Positions 1 to 5,905 of a stretch of DNA of 6,696 bases are shown piece after piece; the stretch's first letter is position 1, and every line of letters begins with the position of its first letter. Made by a program: the position numbers and the translations under genes. The notes under the pieces were generated by a model. It saw only the letters and a list, made by a program, of their open reading frames with translations, made no database searches and had not been told where the DNA came from. The DNA is from Rhodospirillales bacterium (lineage in GTDB: Bacteria; Pseudomonadota; Alphaproteobacteria; Rhodospirillales; Casp-alpha2): the NCBI GenBank assembly GCA_018664265.1, contig JABJOR010000115.1:1-6696 (forward strand), in the 5' to 3' direction.

Positions 1-2
1 GG

Positions 3-1313
3 TTTGAAATTCAGCAAGAACAGGGAGCCACGGAATTCCTTGGATATTCTACCGAGACCGCCGAGGCCAAAATCAGCGCATTGGTCAAGGATGGCAAGCG
101 TGTCGACAGTGCGGGCGATGGTGACAGCGTTAGCATCATTGCAAGCCAGACTCCGTTTTATGGTGAGTCCGGTGGCCAGATGGGCGACACGGGTTTGATT
201 AAAACAGCCGAAGGAGTCGAGATTACAATCAGTGACACCTCCAAAAAGCTGGGTGCGTTGCATGCTCATTTCGGCATTGTTAGCGGTGGCTCAGTTAAAG
301 TTGATGATGATATTACCCTGACTGTGGATCATGAAAGACGCTCGTCTTTGCGGGCCAATCACTCCGTGACCCATCTTGTCCATGAAGCCCTTCGCCGCAG
401 GCTCGGTGATCATGTGACCCAGAAGGGCTCGCAAGTCGGCCCGGACCGCATGCGCTTTGACATCAGCCATCCAAAACCGGTTAGTGCTAAAGAAATTGCT
501 CTTGTAGAGGCGGATGTGAACGCCCAAATTCGCGCCAATTCAGAAGTTGTAACACGCCTTATGGACCCGCAAGCCGCCGTAGAAGCCGGAGCCATGGCAC
601 TGTTTGGCGAAAAGTATGGCGAGGAAGTCCGTGTGGTCTCTATGGGCGTTGATGGGGATAATACCTATTCCACGGAACTTTGTGGTGGAACCCATGCTTA
701 TAGAACGGGCGATATTGCCATGTGCAAAATTGTTTCCGAAAGCGCCGTTGCCGCTGGCGTTCGCCGAATTGAGGTGGTGACAGGGCAGGGTGCAAGTGCG
801 TACTTCAAGGATCAGGAAGACACCTTGTTTGCAGCTGCTGATTTGTTGAAGGCAACGCCCGGTGATGTGGCTGCCCGCGTCGCCCAGTTGATTGAAGATC
901 GCAAAAAACTGGAACGGGACCTTTCCGATGCTCGTCGAGCACTGGCAACAGGTGGCGACTCAGGCGGGGCAGTTGACGAAGTAAAACAAATTTCCGGCAC
1001 CGGATTTATTGGCAAGGTGTTGCAGGATATTCCGGCTCGAGAACTCAAAAGCCTGGCTGATGATCTGAAAAAGAAAGTTGGCTCCGGCGTTGTTGCTCTG
1101 ATCGCCGTTGATGGAGGCAAGGCGTCTCTGGTTGTTGGTGTAACAGATGATTTAACAGATGCTCTTAATGCCGTTGATCTGGTCCGTGCTGGCTCCGCCG
1201 TCGTTGGTGGTAAGGGGGGTGGTGGTCGTGCAGATATGGCACAGGCCGGCGGTCCTGAAGGTGACAAGGCACAGGATGCACTGGCTGCCATCGAGGCCGC
1301 TTTAGCAGGGTAA
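3..1313 (+). CDS. alaS: Alanyl-tRNA synthetase, C-terminal half (5' end cut by window)
   Basis: AlaRS charges tRNA-Ala with alanine in the cytoplasm and hydrolyses mischarged Ser- or Gly-tRNA-Ala. The frame is open from base 3 with no start codon needed, giving 436 residues; whole AlaRS is usually about 880, so roughly the N-terminal half (the aminoacylation core) lies outside. Visible residues, counted from base 3: the family motif TPFYGESGGQMGD (50-62), the editing-domain zinc-site histidines in HSVTH (H120, H124) and CGGTH (C227, H231), a charged coiled-coil stretch near 293-314, and a C-Ala domain from about 330 with the glycine-rich GGKGGGGRADMAQAGG (402-417). All four editing metal ligands are present, so editing should be intact. 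It ends in TAA, 79 bases before the transporter gene. No frameshift is seen. Identification is very secure. Confidence 0.98.
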   Translation, partial: FEIQQEQGATEFLGYSTETAEAKISALVKDGKRVDSAGDGDSVSIIASQTPFYGESGGQMGDTGLIKTAEGVEITISDTSKKLGALHAHFGIVSGGSVKVDDDITLTVDHERRSSLRANHSVTHLVHEALRRRLGDHVTQKGSQVGPDRMRFDISHPKPVSAKEIALVEADVNAQIRANSEVVTRLMDPQAAVEAGAMALFGEKYGEEVRVVSMGVDGDNTYSTELCGGTHAYRTGDIAMCKIVSESAVAAGVRRIEVVTGQGASAYFKDQEDTLFAAADLLKATPGDVAARVAQLIEDRKKLERDLSDARRALATGGDSGGAVDEVKQISGTGFIGKVLQDIPARELKSLADDLKKKVGSGVVALIAVDGGKASLVVGVTDDLTDALNAVDLVRAGSAVVGGKGGGGRADMAQAGGPEGDKAQDALAAIEAALAG

Positions 1314-1359
1314 ATCTTGTTTTTAAACAAATTCTACTTATCTTGGTAAGACCTCGTAC

Positions 1360-1365
1360 CATAAT
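1360..1365 (+). promoter_or_regulatory. Possible -10 box for the MFS-MoxR-VWA genes
   Basis: CATAAT differs from TATAAT at one position and sits 28 bases before the ATG at 1393. No convincing -35 hexamer is found 16-18 bases upstream (the sequence there is about CTTATC). It overlaps the right arm of a weak hairpin, TGGTA (1344-1348) with TACCA (1357-1361). It is the best candidate in the short alaS-MFS gap, but weak. Readthrough from alaS is an equally good explanation, since no clear terminator separates the genes. Confidence 0.2.
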
Positions 1366-1377
1366 GGTGAGAGGTTG

Positions 1378-1394
1378 ATAAAAGGGCCTTTTAT
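1378..1394. repeat. Perfect 17-base palindrome over the transporter RBS and start codon
   Basis: ATAAAAGG-G-CCTTTTAT reads the same on both strands apart from the single central base (G1386). It contains the Shine-Dalgarno stretch AAAGGG and the first two bases of the ATG at 1393. As DNA it could be an operator half-site pair. As RNA it could form only a weak A/U stem (ATAAAA with TTTTAT) around a GGGCC loop. The symmetry is seen directly; any regulatory role is inference, and chance symmetry around an AAAGGG/CCTTTT context is possible. Confidence 0.5.
1380..1386 (+). promoter_or_regulatory. Ribosome binding site that sets the MFS gene start
   Basis: AAAAGGG lies 6 bases before the ATG at 1393, a good Shine-Dalgarno spacing. 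The in-frame TTG at 1375 has its purine run (GAGAGG) directly abutting it with no spacing, so the ATG is preferred. Confidence 0.65.
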
Positions 1395-2598
1395 GACATC
1401 ACCTCAACCAAAATGGCGGCGCGCAGAAATACTGCTGATGCTTCTGGCTATTGCAAGCCCGTTGGCTTTTGCCACATGGATGACTCTGCTCAATAACTTT
1501 GCCATTGATGAAGTCAATTTTACGGCTGAAGAAATGGGCATTTTGCAAGGCTTGCGCGAGATACCCGGGTTTCTCACCTTTACGGTCGTTTTTGTTCTGC
1601 TTGTCATTAAGGAACAGTTATTTGCGATTGTTTCCTTATGTGTCCTTGGGATAGGAACGGCCATTACAGGGTTTTTCCCCAGTATATACGGCCTGTATTT
1701 CACCACAGTTTTGATGTCTATCGGATTTCATTATTTTGAATCCCTGCACCAGTCTCTGTCTTTGCAATGGCTGGATAAAGAAATTGCCCCTGCGGCATTG
1801 GGGCGGATTCTAGCGGCAAGCTCATTCGCGTCACTGGTAGCATTCGGGATGATCTATTTTGCATCCGACGTTTTTATGCTCTCCATGAAGACCGTTTACA
1901 TTCTTGGTGGTGGCAGTGCACTGGCGATTGCCCTGTTCTGCTGGATAAATTTTCCGCGAATGGATACCAAGGTTGAGCAACATACACACCTGGTGCTCAA
2001 AAAAAGCTATTGGCTGTTTTATTCCCTGCAATTCATGAGCGGTGCACGCAGGCAAATTTTTGTAGTGTTTGCTGGTTTCTTGATGGTTGAACGGTTTGAT
2101 TTTGAAGTTTCGTCAATGGCATTGTTGTTTCTGGCAAATGGCATACTGACGATGATTACCGCCCCTTATATCGGCAAATTGATTGGGAAATGGGGTGAGC
2201 GAAAAGTTCTGATTATTGAATATGTTGGTCTGATTTTGGTGTTTACCGGATATGCTTTTGTCAGTGTCGCTTGGGTAGGAATAGCGCTGTATATTCTCGA
2301 TCACCTGTTTTTTTCAATTGCCATCGCCTTGAAAACGTATTTTCAGAAAATCGCTGATCCTGCTGACATCGCCAGCACCTCCGGCGTGTCCTTCACTATA
2401 TCGCATATTGCTGCCGTCATATTGCCTCCAGCCTATGGGTTTTTGTGGATGATCTCTCCTGCGGCTGTGTTTTTATCCGGTGCGGCCCTTGCTGGCGTCT
2501 CATTATATTTGGCCTTCCTCGTGCCACGCCACCCAAGCCAGGATAATGTGGCCCGATCCAATCCATTTAAAAGTTCTAAAGTCAGGAATACACAATGA
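1393..2598 (+). CDS. MFS-type transporter, about 12 membrane helices, substrate unknown
   Basis: A 401-residue inner-membrane protein with roughly 12 hydrophobic segments (about 11-34, 57-73, 77-95, 98-115, 138-158, 168-186, 206-233, 240-262, 272-293, 295-318, 333-353, 355-377). The hydrophilic central stretch 187-205 fits the cytoplasmic loop between the two six-helix halves. GKLIGKWGERKVL (261-273) resembles the MFS motif A loop in the second half; a matching loop after helix 2 (VIKEQLF) is poor. SGARRQIF (216-223) opens the C-terminal half and probably marks a particular subfamily. Size and layout fit the major facilitator superfamily, and nothing identifies the cargo. The ATG at 1393 is chosen for its AAAGGG site; TTG at 1375 would add six residues. 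The TGA overlaps the ATG of the MoxR gene, implying coupled translation. The superfamily call is good; the function is unknown. Confidence 0.85.
   Translation: MTSPQPKWRRAEILLMLLAIASPLAFATWMTLLNNFAIDEVNFTAEEMGILQGLREIPGFLTFTVVFVLLVIKEQLFAIVSLCVLGIGTAITGFFPSIYGLYFTTVLMSIGFHYFESLHQSLSLQWLDKEIAPAALGRILAASSFASLVAFGMIYFASDVFMLSMKTVYILGGGSALAIALFCWINFPRMDTKVEQHTHLVLKKSYWLFYSLQFMSGARRQIFVVFAGFLMVERFDFEVSSMALLFLANGILTMITAPYIGKLIGKWGERKVLIIEYVGLILVFTGYAFVSVAWVGIALYILDHLFFSIAIALKTYFQKIADPADIASTSGVSFTISHIAAVILPPAYGFLWMISPAAVFLSGAALAGVSLYLAFLVPRHPSQDNVARSNPFKSSKVRNTQ
2584..2587 (+). promoter_or_regulatory. Ribosome binding site of the MoxR gene
   Basis: AGGA lies 7 bases before the ATG at 2595, inside the end of the transporter gene. 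With the ATGA stop-start overlap at 2595-2598 it suggests translational coupling, though the site could also be used on its own. Confidence 0.55.
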
Positions 2599-3449
2599 AC
2601 AAAGAAACCCGCTTTGAGGGGACATCGACCTTTATCGCTACCGAAGACCTTATGGTTGCGGTAAATGCTGCTGTAGCATTGGAACGTCCGTTGTTGATCA
2701 AGGGCGAGCCTGGAACCGGTAAAACGGTACTGGCGCAGGAAATTGCCGCTTCATTGGGTCGGCCGTTAATTCCTTGGCATATCAAGTCCACCACCAAAGC
2801 CCAACAAGGGCTCTATGAATATGATGCGGTCGCACGTCTGCGAGATTCACAGTTAGGCGATGCCAAGGTCAACGATATTGCCAACTATATTGTTCGTGGC
2901 AAGCTGTGGGATGCCTTTGAAATGGATACTCGTCCGGTATTGCTAATCGATGAGATTGATAAGGCAGATATTGAATTTCCCAACGATCTATTACAAGAAC
3001 TGGATCGCATGGAATTCTTTGTCTATGAGACACAGCAAACTATTAAGGCAACCAATCGCCCGATTGTAGTGATTACGTCCAATAATGAAAAAGAGCTTCC
3101 GGATGCGTTTCTGCGTCGTTGTTTCTTCCATTATATTCAGTTCCCGGACGAAGGTACCATGCGTGCCATTGTGGATGTCCATTACCCCGGCATTCAAAAA
3201 CAACTGGTTTCAGAAGCCTTGAATATGTTCTTCGCCGTGCGTGATGTGCCAGGCTTGAAGAAGAAACCGTCAACTTCCGAATTGCTGGACTGGCTGAAAT
3301 TGTTGGTGGCGGAAGATATCAGTGCCGAAGATTTGCGCTCTAATAACAGCAAGACAATGGTGCCGCCGCTCTATGGTGCTTTGTTGAAGACGGAACAGGA
3401 TGTCCACATGCTTGAACGGCTCGCATTCATGAGCCGCCAACAACGCTAG
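2595..3449 (+). CDS. MoxR-family AAA+ ATPase
   Basis: A 284-residue cytoplasmic AAA+ ATPase of the MoxR type. These proteins typically form hexamers and work with VWA proteins as chaperones that mature or insert cofactors into other complexes. Walker A is GEPGTGKT (37-44), Walker B is LLIDEID (116-122), sensor 1 lies in ITSNNEKELP (160-169), and the following FLRRCFF (172-178) supplies candidate arginine fingers R174/R175. The C-terminal part has KKPSTSELLDWLKLL (223-237) where many MoxR proteins carry a sensor 2 arginine; no arginine is seen there, a tentative reading that needs an alignment. The ATG has AGGA 7 bases upstream and overlaps the transporter stop codon. The VWA gene starts 8 bases after its TAG, the usual MoxR-VWA order. 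The family is secure; the client protein is unknown. Confidence 0.93.
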   Translation: MNKETRFEGTSTFIATEDLMVAVNAAVALERPLLIKGEPGTGKTVLAQEIAASLGRPLIPWHIKSTTKAQQGLYEYDAVARLRDSQLGDAKVNDIANYIVRGKLWDAFEMDTRPVLLIDEIDKADIEFPNDLLQELDRMEFFVYETQQTIKATNRPIVVITSNNEKELPDAFLRRCFFHYIQFPDEGTMRAIVDVHYPGIQKQLVSEALNMFFAVRDVPGLKKKPSTSELLDWLKLLVAEDISAEDLRSNNSKTMVPPLYGALLKTEQDVHMLERLAFMSRQQR

Positions 3450-3457
3450 AGATCATC

Positions 3458-4633
3458 ATGTTTGAGCGATTCTTCCTTGAATTACGCAGTGCGGGTGTCC
3501 CAGCCAGCTTGCGTGAATACCTGACATTACTGGAAGCCATGGAAAGCGGTCTTGCCGATTACAAGGTTGAGGATTTCTACTACCTCAGCCGGTCTTGCCT
3601 TGTAAAGGATGAACGCCACATTGATCGCTTTGATCAGGTGTTTGGAACCGTCTTTAAGGGCTTGGAAACTGTAAACGATGATTCCCAAACCGAAATTCCG
3701 GAAGAATGGCTTCGCTCGCTTGCTGCACGAATGTTTACCGAGGAAGAGAAACGCGAAATTGAAGCGCTTGGTGGCTGGGAAAAGCTTATGGAGACCTTGA
3801 AAGAACGTCTTGAAGAACAAAAAAAACGTCATCAGGGTGGCAGCAAGTGGATTGGTACAGGCGGCACATCACCTTTCGGGGCCGATGGCTATAATCCGGA
3901 AGGTATCCGCATAGGCCAGAAAGAAAGCCGTCATCAACGCGCTGTCAAAGTTTGGGACAAGCGGGAATTCAAAAATTTTGATGATAAGGTTGAGCTTGGC
4001 ACGCGAAATATCAAGGTTGCTTTGCGACGCTTGCGCAAGTTCGCCCGTGAAGGTGCTGCGGACGAATTAGATCTGGATGGCACGATCCGGGCAACAGCAG
4101 AACGTGGTTATCTGGATGTGAAACTGGTTGCAGAACGCCACAATGCGGCAAAGGTTCTATTATTCCTGGATGCTGGTGGTTCCATGGATATGTATGTGCG
4201 CATGGTGGAAGAGCTGTTTTCCGCATGTCGAACAGAATTCAAGCATCTGGAATATTTCTACTTCCACAATTGCCCCTACGACCATGTTTGGCGTGATAAC
4301 AAGCGACGCCATGACGAAAGAACGTCACTTTGGGATGTCCTTCATACCTATCCGTCAGATTACAAAGTGGTGTTTGTGGGCGATGCATCCATGAGCCCAT
4401 ATGAAATTGTTTATCCCGGTGGCGCAGTGGAATACTGGAATGAGGAAGCCGGAGTTACCTGGATGGAACGTGTGCTGAATGTTTATGCTCACGCCGTATG
4501 GCTTAATCCCGTAGAGCAAAATTGGTGGGGACATACCCAGTCCATCGGCATGATCAATCAGATCATGAGCGAACGGATGTTTCCGTTTACGTTGGAAGGC
4601 CTCGATGAAGCCATGCGTGAGCTTAGCCGTTAA
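3458..4633 (+). CDS. CoxE-like VWA-domain protein (COG3825 type), MoxR partner
   Basis: A 391-residue soluble protein without signal peptide or membrane segments, matching the uncharacterised CoxE-like VWA family that travels with MoxR ATPases. Residues 1-115 are a mainly helical N-terminal region. Residues 116-160 are charged, then glycine-rich (WIGTGGTSPFGADGYNPEG, 131-149), a stretch I remember as typical of this family. KVWDKREFKNFDD (164-176) follows. The VWA domain begins near 225: VLLFLDAGGSMD (233-244) holds the metal-site residues D238 and S242, and VVFVGDASMSPYE (304-316) offers D309 as the distal acidic ligand. The usual DxSxS is DxGxS here. By analogy with RavA-ViaA and CoxD-CoxE it probably links the ATPase to a target; the target is not visible. 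A weak AGAG lies 6 bases before the ATG. The gene ends 6 bases from the convergent cyclophilin gene. Confidence 0.9.
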   Translation: MFERFFLELRSAGVPASLREYLTLLEAMESGLADYKVEDFYYLSRSCLVKDERHIDRFDQVFGTVFKGLETVNDDSQTEIPEEWLRSLAARMFTEEEKREIEALGGWEKLMETLKERLEEQKKRHQGGSKWIGTGGTSPFGADGYNPEGIRIGQKESRHQRAVKVWDKREFKNFDDKVELGTRNIKVALRRLRKFAREGAADELDLDGTIRATAERGYLDVKLVAERHNAAKVLLFLDAGGSMDMYVRMVEELFSACRTEFKHLEYFYFHNCPYDHVWRDNKRRHDERTSLWDVLHTYPSDYKVVFVGDASMSPYEIVYPGGAVEYWNEEAGVTWMERVLNVYAHAVWLNPVEQNWWGHTQSIGMINQIMSERMFPFTLEGLDEAMRELSR

Positions 4634-4639
4634 ACTTAA

Positions 4640-5194
4640 TCATTCTTCAACGTCTGCAGCAACACGCAAGGTAATGATAGAGTCAGGATCAAAGACTTTA
4701 CCGTTCATGGAAGAAACGCCCATCTTGATTTGATCAACGTGCTCCATACCACTTTCTACCTGGCCCCAGACTGTGTACTGGCCATTCAGGTGTGGGACAT
4801 CATCAAAAACGATAAAAAATTGTGAGTCTGCACTGTTCGGGCTTGAGGACCGTGCCATGGACAGAGTGCCGCGCTGGTGTGGTTCCATGGAGAATTCGGC
4901 AACAAGATTTTTACCTGATCCACCTGTGCCATTGCCATCCGGATCACCTGTCTGGGCCATGAACCCTTCGATAACACGGTGAAACAACAAGCCATCATAA
5001 AATTCTTCGCGGGCAAGTTCTTTGATACGCGCTACATGATTAGGTGCAATATCTGGGCGTAGGGTAATAATCACACGCCCGGTCTTGAGTTCCATATAAA
5101 GGGTGTTTTCCAGATCAGCAGTCTGGGCAGTTTCAGTAGCGGTCATAATAAGCAGTCCAAAAATGAATCCAAAGACAATACGAAGATAGCGCAT
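4640..5194 (-). CDS. Exported cyclophilin-type peptidyl-prolyl cis-trans isomerase
   Basis: This protein catalyses cis-trans isomerisation of X-Pro bonds, probably in the periplasm. From the ATG at 5194 it has 184 residues: a basic N-terminus (MRYLR), a hydrophobic core (6-18) and a probable signal-peptide end near 19-26. The cleavage site is not clean, and there is no lipobox cysteine. The cyclophilin fold follows, with FHRVIEGFMAQTGDP (71-85) supplying the catalytic arginine R73 and pocket residues F78, M79 and Q81, and DSQFFIVF (123-130) supplying Q125 and F127. The residue aligned with Trp121 of human cyclophilin A is H135. Three in-frame ATGs exist (5215, 5197, 5194). A GAG lies 7 bases before 5194 and 4 before 5197, while nothing precedes 5215, which would also lengthen the n-region. 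The gene lies downstream of cheZ on the same strand and converges on the VWA gene. The family is secure; the exact start is not. Confidence 0.93.
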   Translation of the reverse strand: MRYLRIVFGFIFGLLIMTATETAQTADLENTLYMELKTGRVIITLRPDIAPNHVARIKELAREEFYDGLLFHRVIEGFMAQTGDPDGNGTGGSGKNLVAEFSMEPHQRGTLSMARSSSPNSADSQFFIVFDDVPHLNGQYTVWGQVESGMEHVDQIKMGVSSMNGKVFDPDSIITLRVAADVEE

Positions 5195-5264
5195 CATGTT
5201 TCTCACGTTTCCCATGAAGATTAGTAGATTAAATCGAATTCTCTAATTTAGGGTGGTGTGCAGA

Positions 5265-5810
5265 TCAGTCGAAAAGGGAGTCGATTTCGTCTTGTGAAAT
5301 ACCCTTGCCCTCAAGCTGTGGACCGGAGAGGAGTTTTTCATCTGCGGTTTTTTCTTTTTCCACAAGGACTTCGATTTTGTCGAGCTCTTCCTTACCCCAG
5401 ATACCGATCAGGGCGTTCACACGTTTTTCCACATAGATAATGGATTTCATAACCTTGGATACACGTTGTCCTGTAATATCCTGAAACGAGCAGGCTTCAA
5501 AAATATTATTACTGGAATTGATAGCTTGATCGATAACTTTCTGGTGTTCCGGGCTGACATCATTACGAATTCCAGAAAGCAGTTCTGTTGCGTTCTCTAC
5601 ACTTTCCATAATGGTATTGGTCGCTTCTTCCGTCGCGCCAACAATAGCATCAAGCTGGTCACCCATAGAGGAGATATCATGCTCTTCATCAGCGGGGCGA
5701 TTGATCGCTGCAATTTCATGGCGAACACGGCTAACATACTGAAAAAGGCCAACCAATTCACCTTTTAACGTGTCTAGGTCGATTTCCTCGTTGTCTTTTG
5801 TATCGTTCAT
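5265..5810 (-). CDS. cheZ: Chemotaxis protein phosphatase CheZ
   Basis: CheZ dephosphorylates CheY-P and so ends the signal to the flagellar motor. From the ATG at 5810 it has 181 residues; E. coli CheZ has 214. The protein is almost wholly helical. The active-site helix carries ACSFQDITGQRVSKVM (106-121): DITGQ (111-115) matches the E. coli DLTGQ that holds Asp143 and the catalytic Gln147, giving D111 and Q115. Near the end, LLSGPQ (160-165) matches LLNGPQ of E. coli CheZ, and the tail ISQDEIDSLFD (171-181) matches its CheY-docking peptide. A GAG lies 6 bases before the ATG at 5810. The ATG at 5825 (five residues more) and TTG at 5882 (24 more) are in frame but lack a ribosome site. It lies between meaB and a cyclophilin gene, with no other che or fli gene in view. 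Confidence 0.9.
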   Translation of the reverse strand: MNDTKDNEEIDLDTLKGELVGLFQYVSRVRHEIAAINRPADEEHDISSMGDQLDAIVGATEEATNTIMESVENATELLSGIRNDVSPEHQKVIDQAINSSNNIFEACSFQDITGQRVSKVMKSIIYVEKRVNALIGIWGKEELDKIEVLVEKEKTADEKLLSGPQLEGKGISQDEIDSLFD

Positions 5811-5843
5811 ATTAAGCTCGTTCATAGTTCTGTATGTGTCTTT

Positions 5844-5871
5844 AATATCTGATCGGGTATAGTTTTCCCAA
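5844..5871 (-). promoter_or_regulatory. Possible sigma70-type promoter for cheZ
   Basis: On the minus strand, TTGGGA (plus 5866-5871) and GATATT (plus 5844-5849) are 16 bases apart, each matching its consensus at 4 of 6 positions. It lies in the roughly 95-base meaB-cheZ gap and would start transcription near 5837, just upstream of the ATGs at 5825 and 5810, arguing against the TTG at 5882. Another -35-like TTGTCA (plus 5877-5882) has a poor 15-base spacing to TATACC. Such matches arise easily by chance in AT-rich DNA. Confidence 0.25.
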
Positions 5872-5905
5872 TAAATTGACAAAAAAGCCAGCGATTTCTT
5901 GGATA

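Noticed and set aside
812..1330. 172-codon open frame on the minus strand opposite alaS
   Set aside because: It lies antisense to clearly conserved AlaRS sequence, has an Ala/Pro/Ser-rich translation typical of a shadow frame, and resembles no family I know.
1375..1392. TTG at 1375 as the start of the MFS gene
   Set aside because: Its purine run touches the codon with no spacing, while the ATG at 1393 has AAAGGG at 6 bases.
5466..5768. 100-codon open frame on the plus strand opposite cheZ
   Set aside because: It is fully antisense to CheZ including the DITGQ active site. No ribosome site or family resemblance supports it.
5811..5882. TTG at 5882 as the start of cheZ
   Set aside because: There is no Shine-Dalgarno sequence before it, a possible promoter lies downstream of it, and the extra 24 residues match nothing in CheZ. 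The ATG at 5825 is less easily dismissed.
5877..5905. Intrinsic terminator for meaB before the T-run (minus strand, plus 5880-5886)
   Set aside because: Only a 3-4 base stem (CCA with TGG) can form ahead of the T-run, too weak to call.
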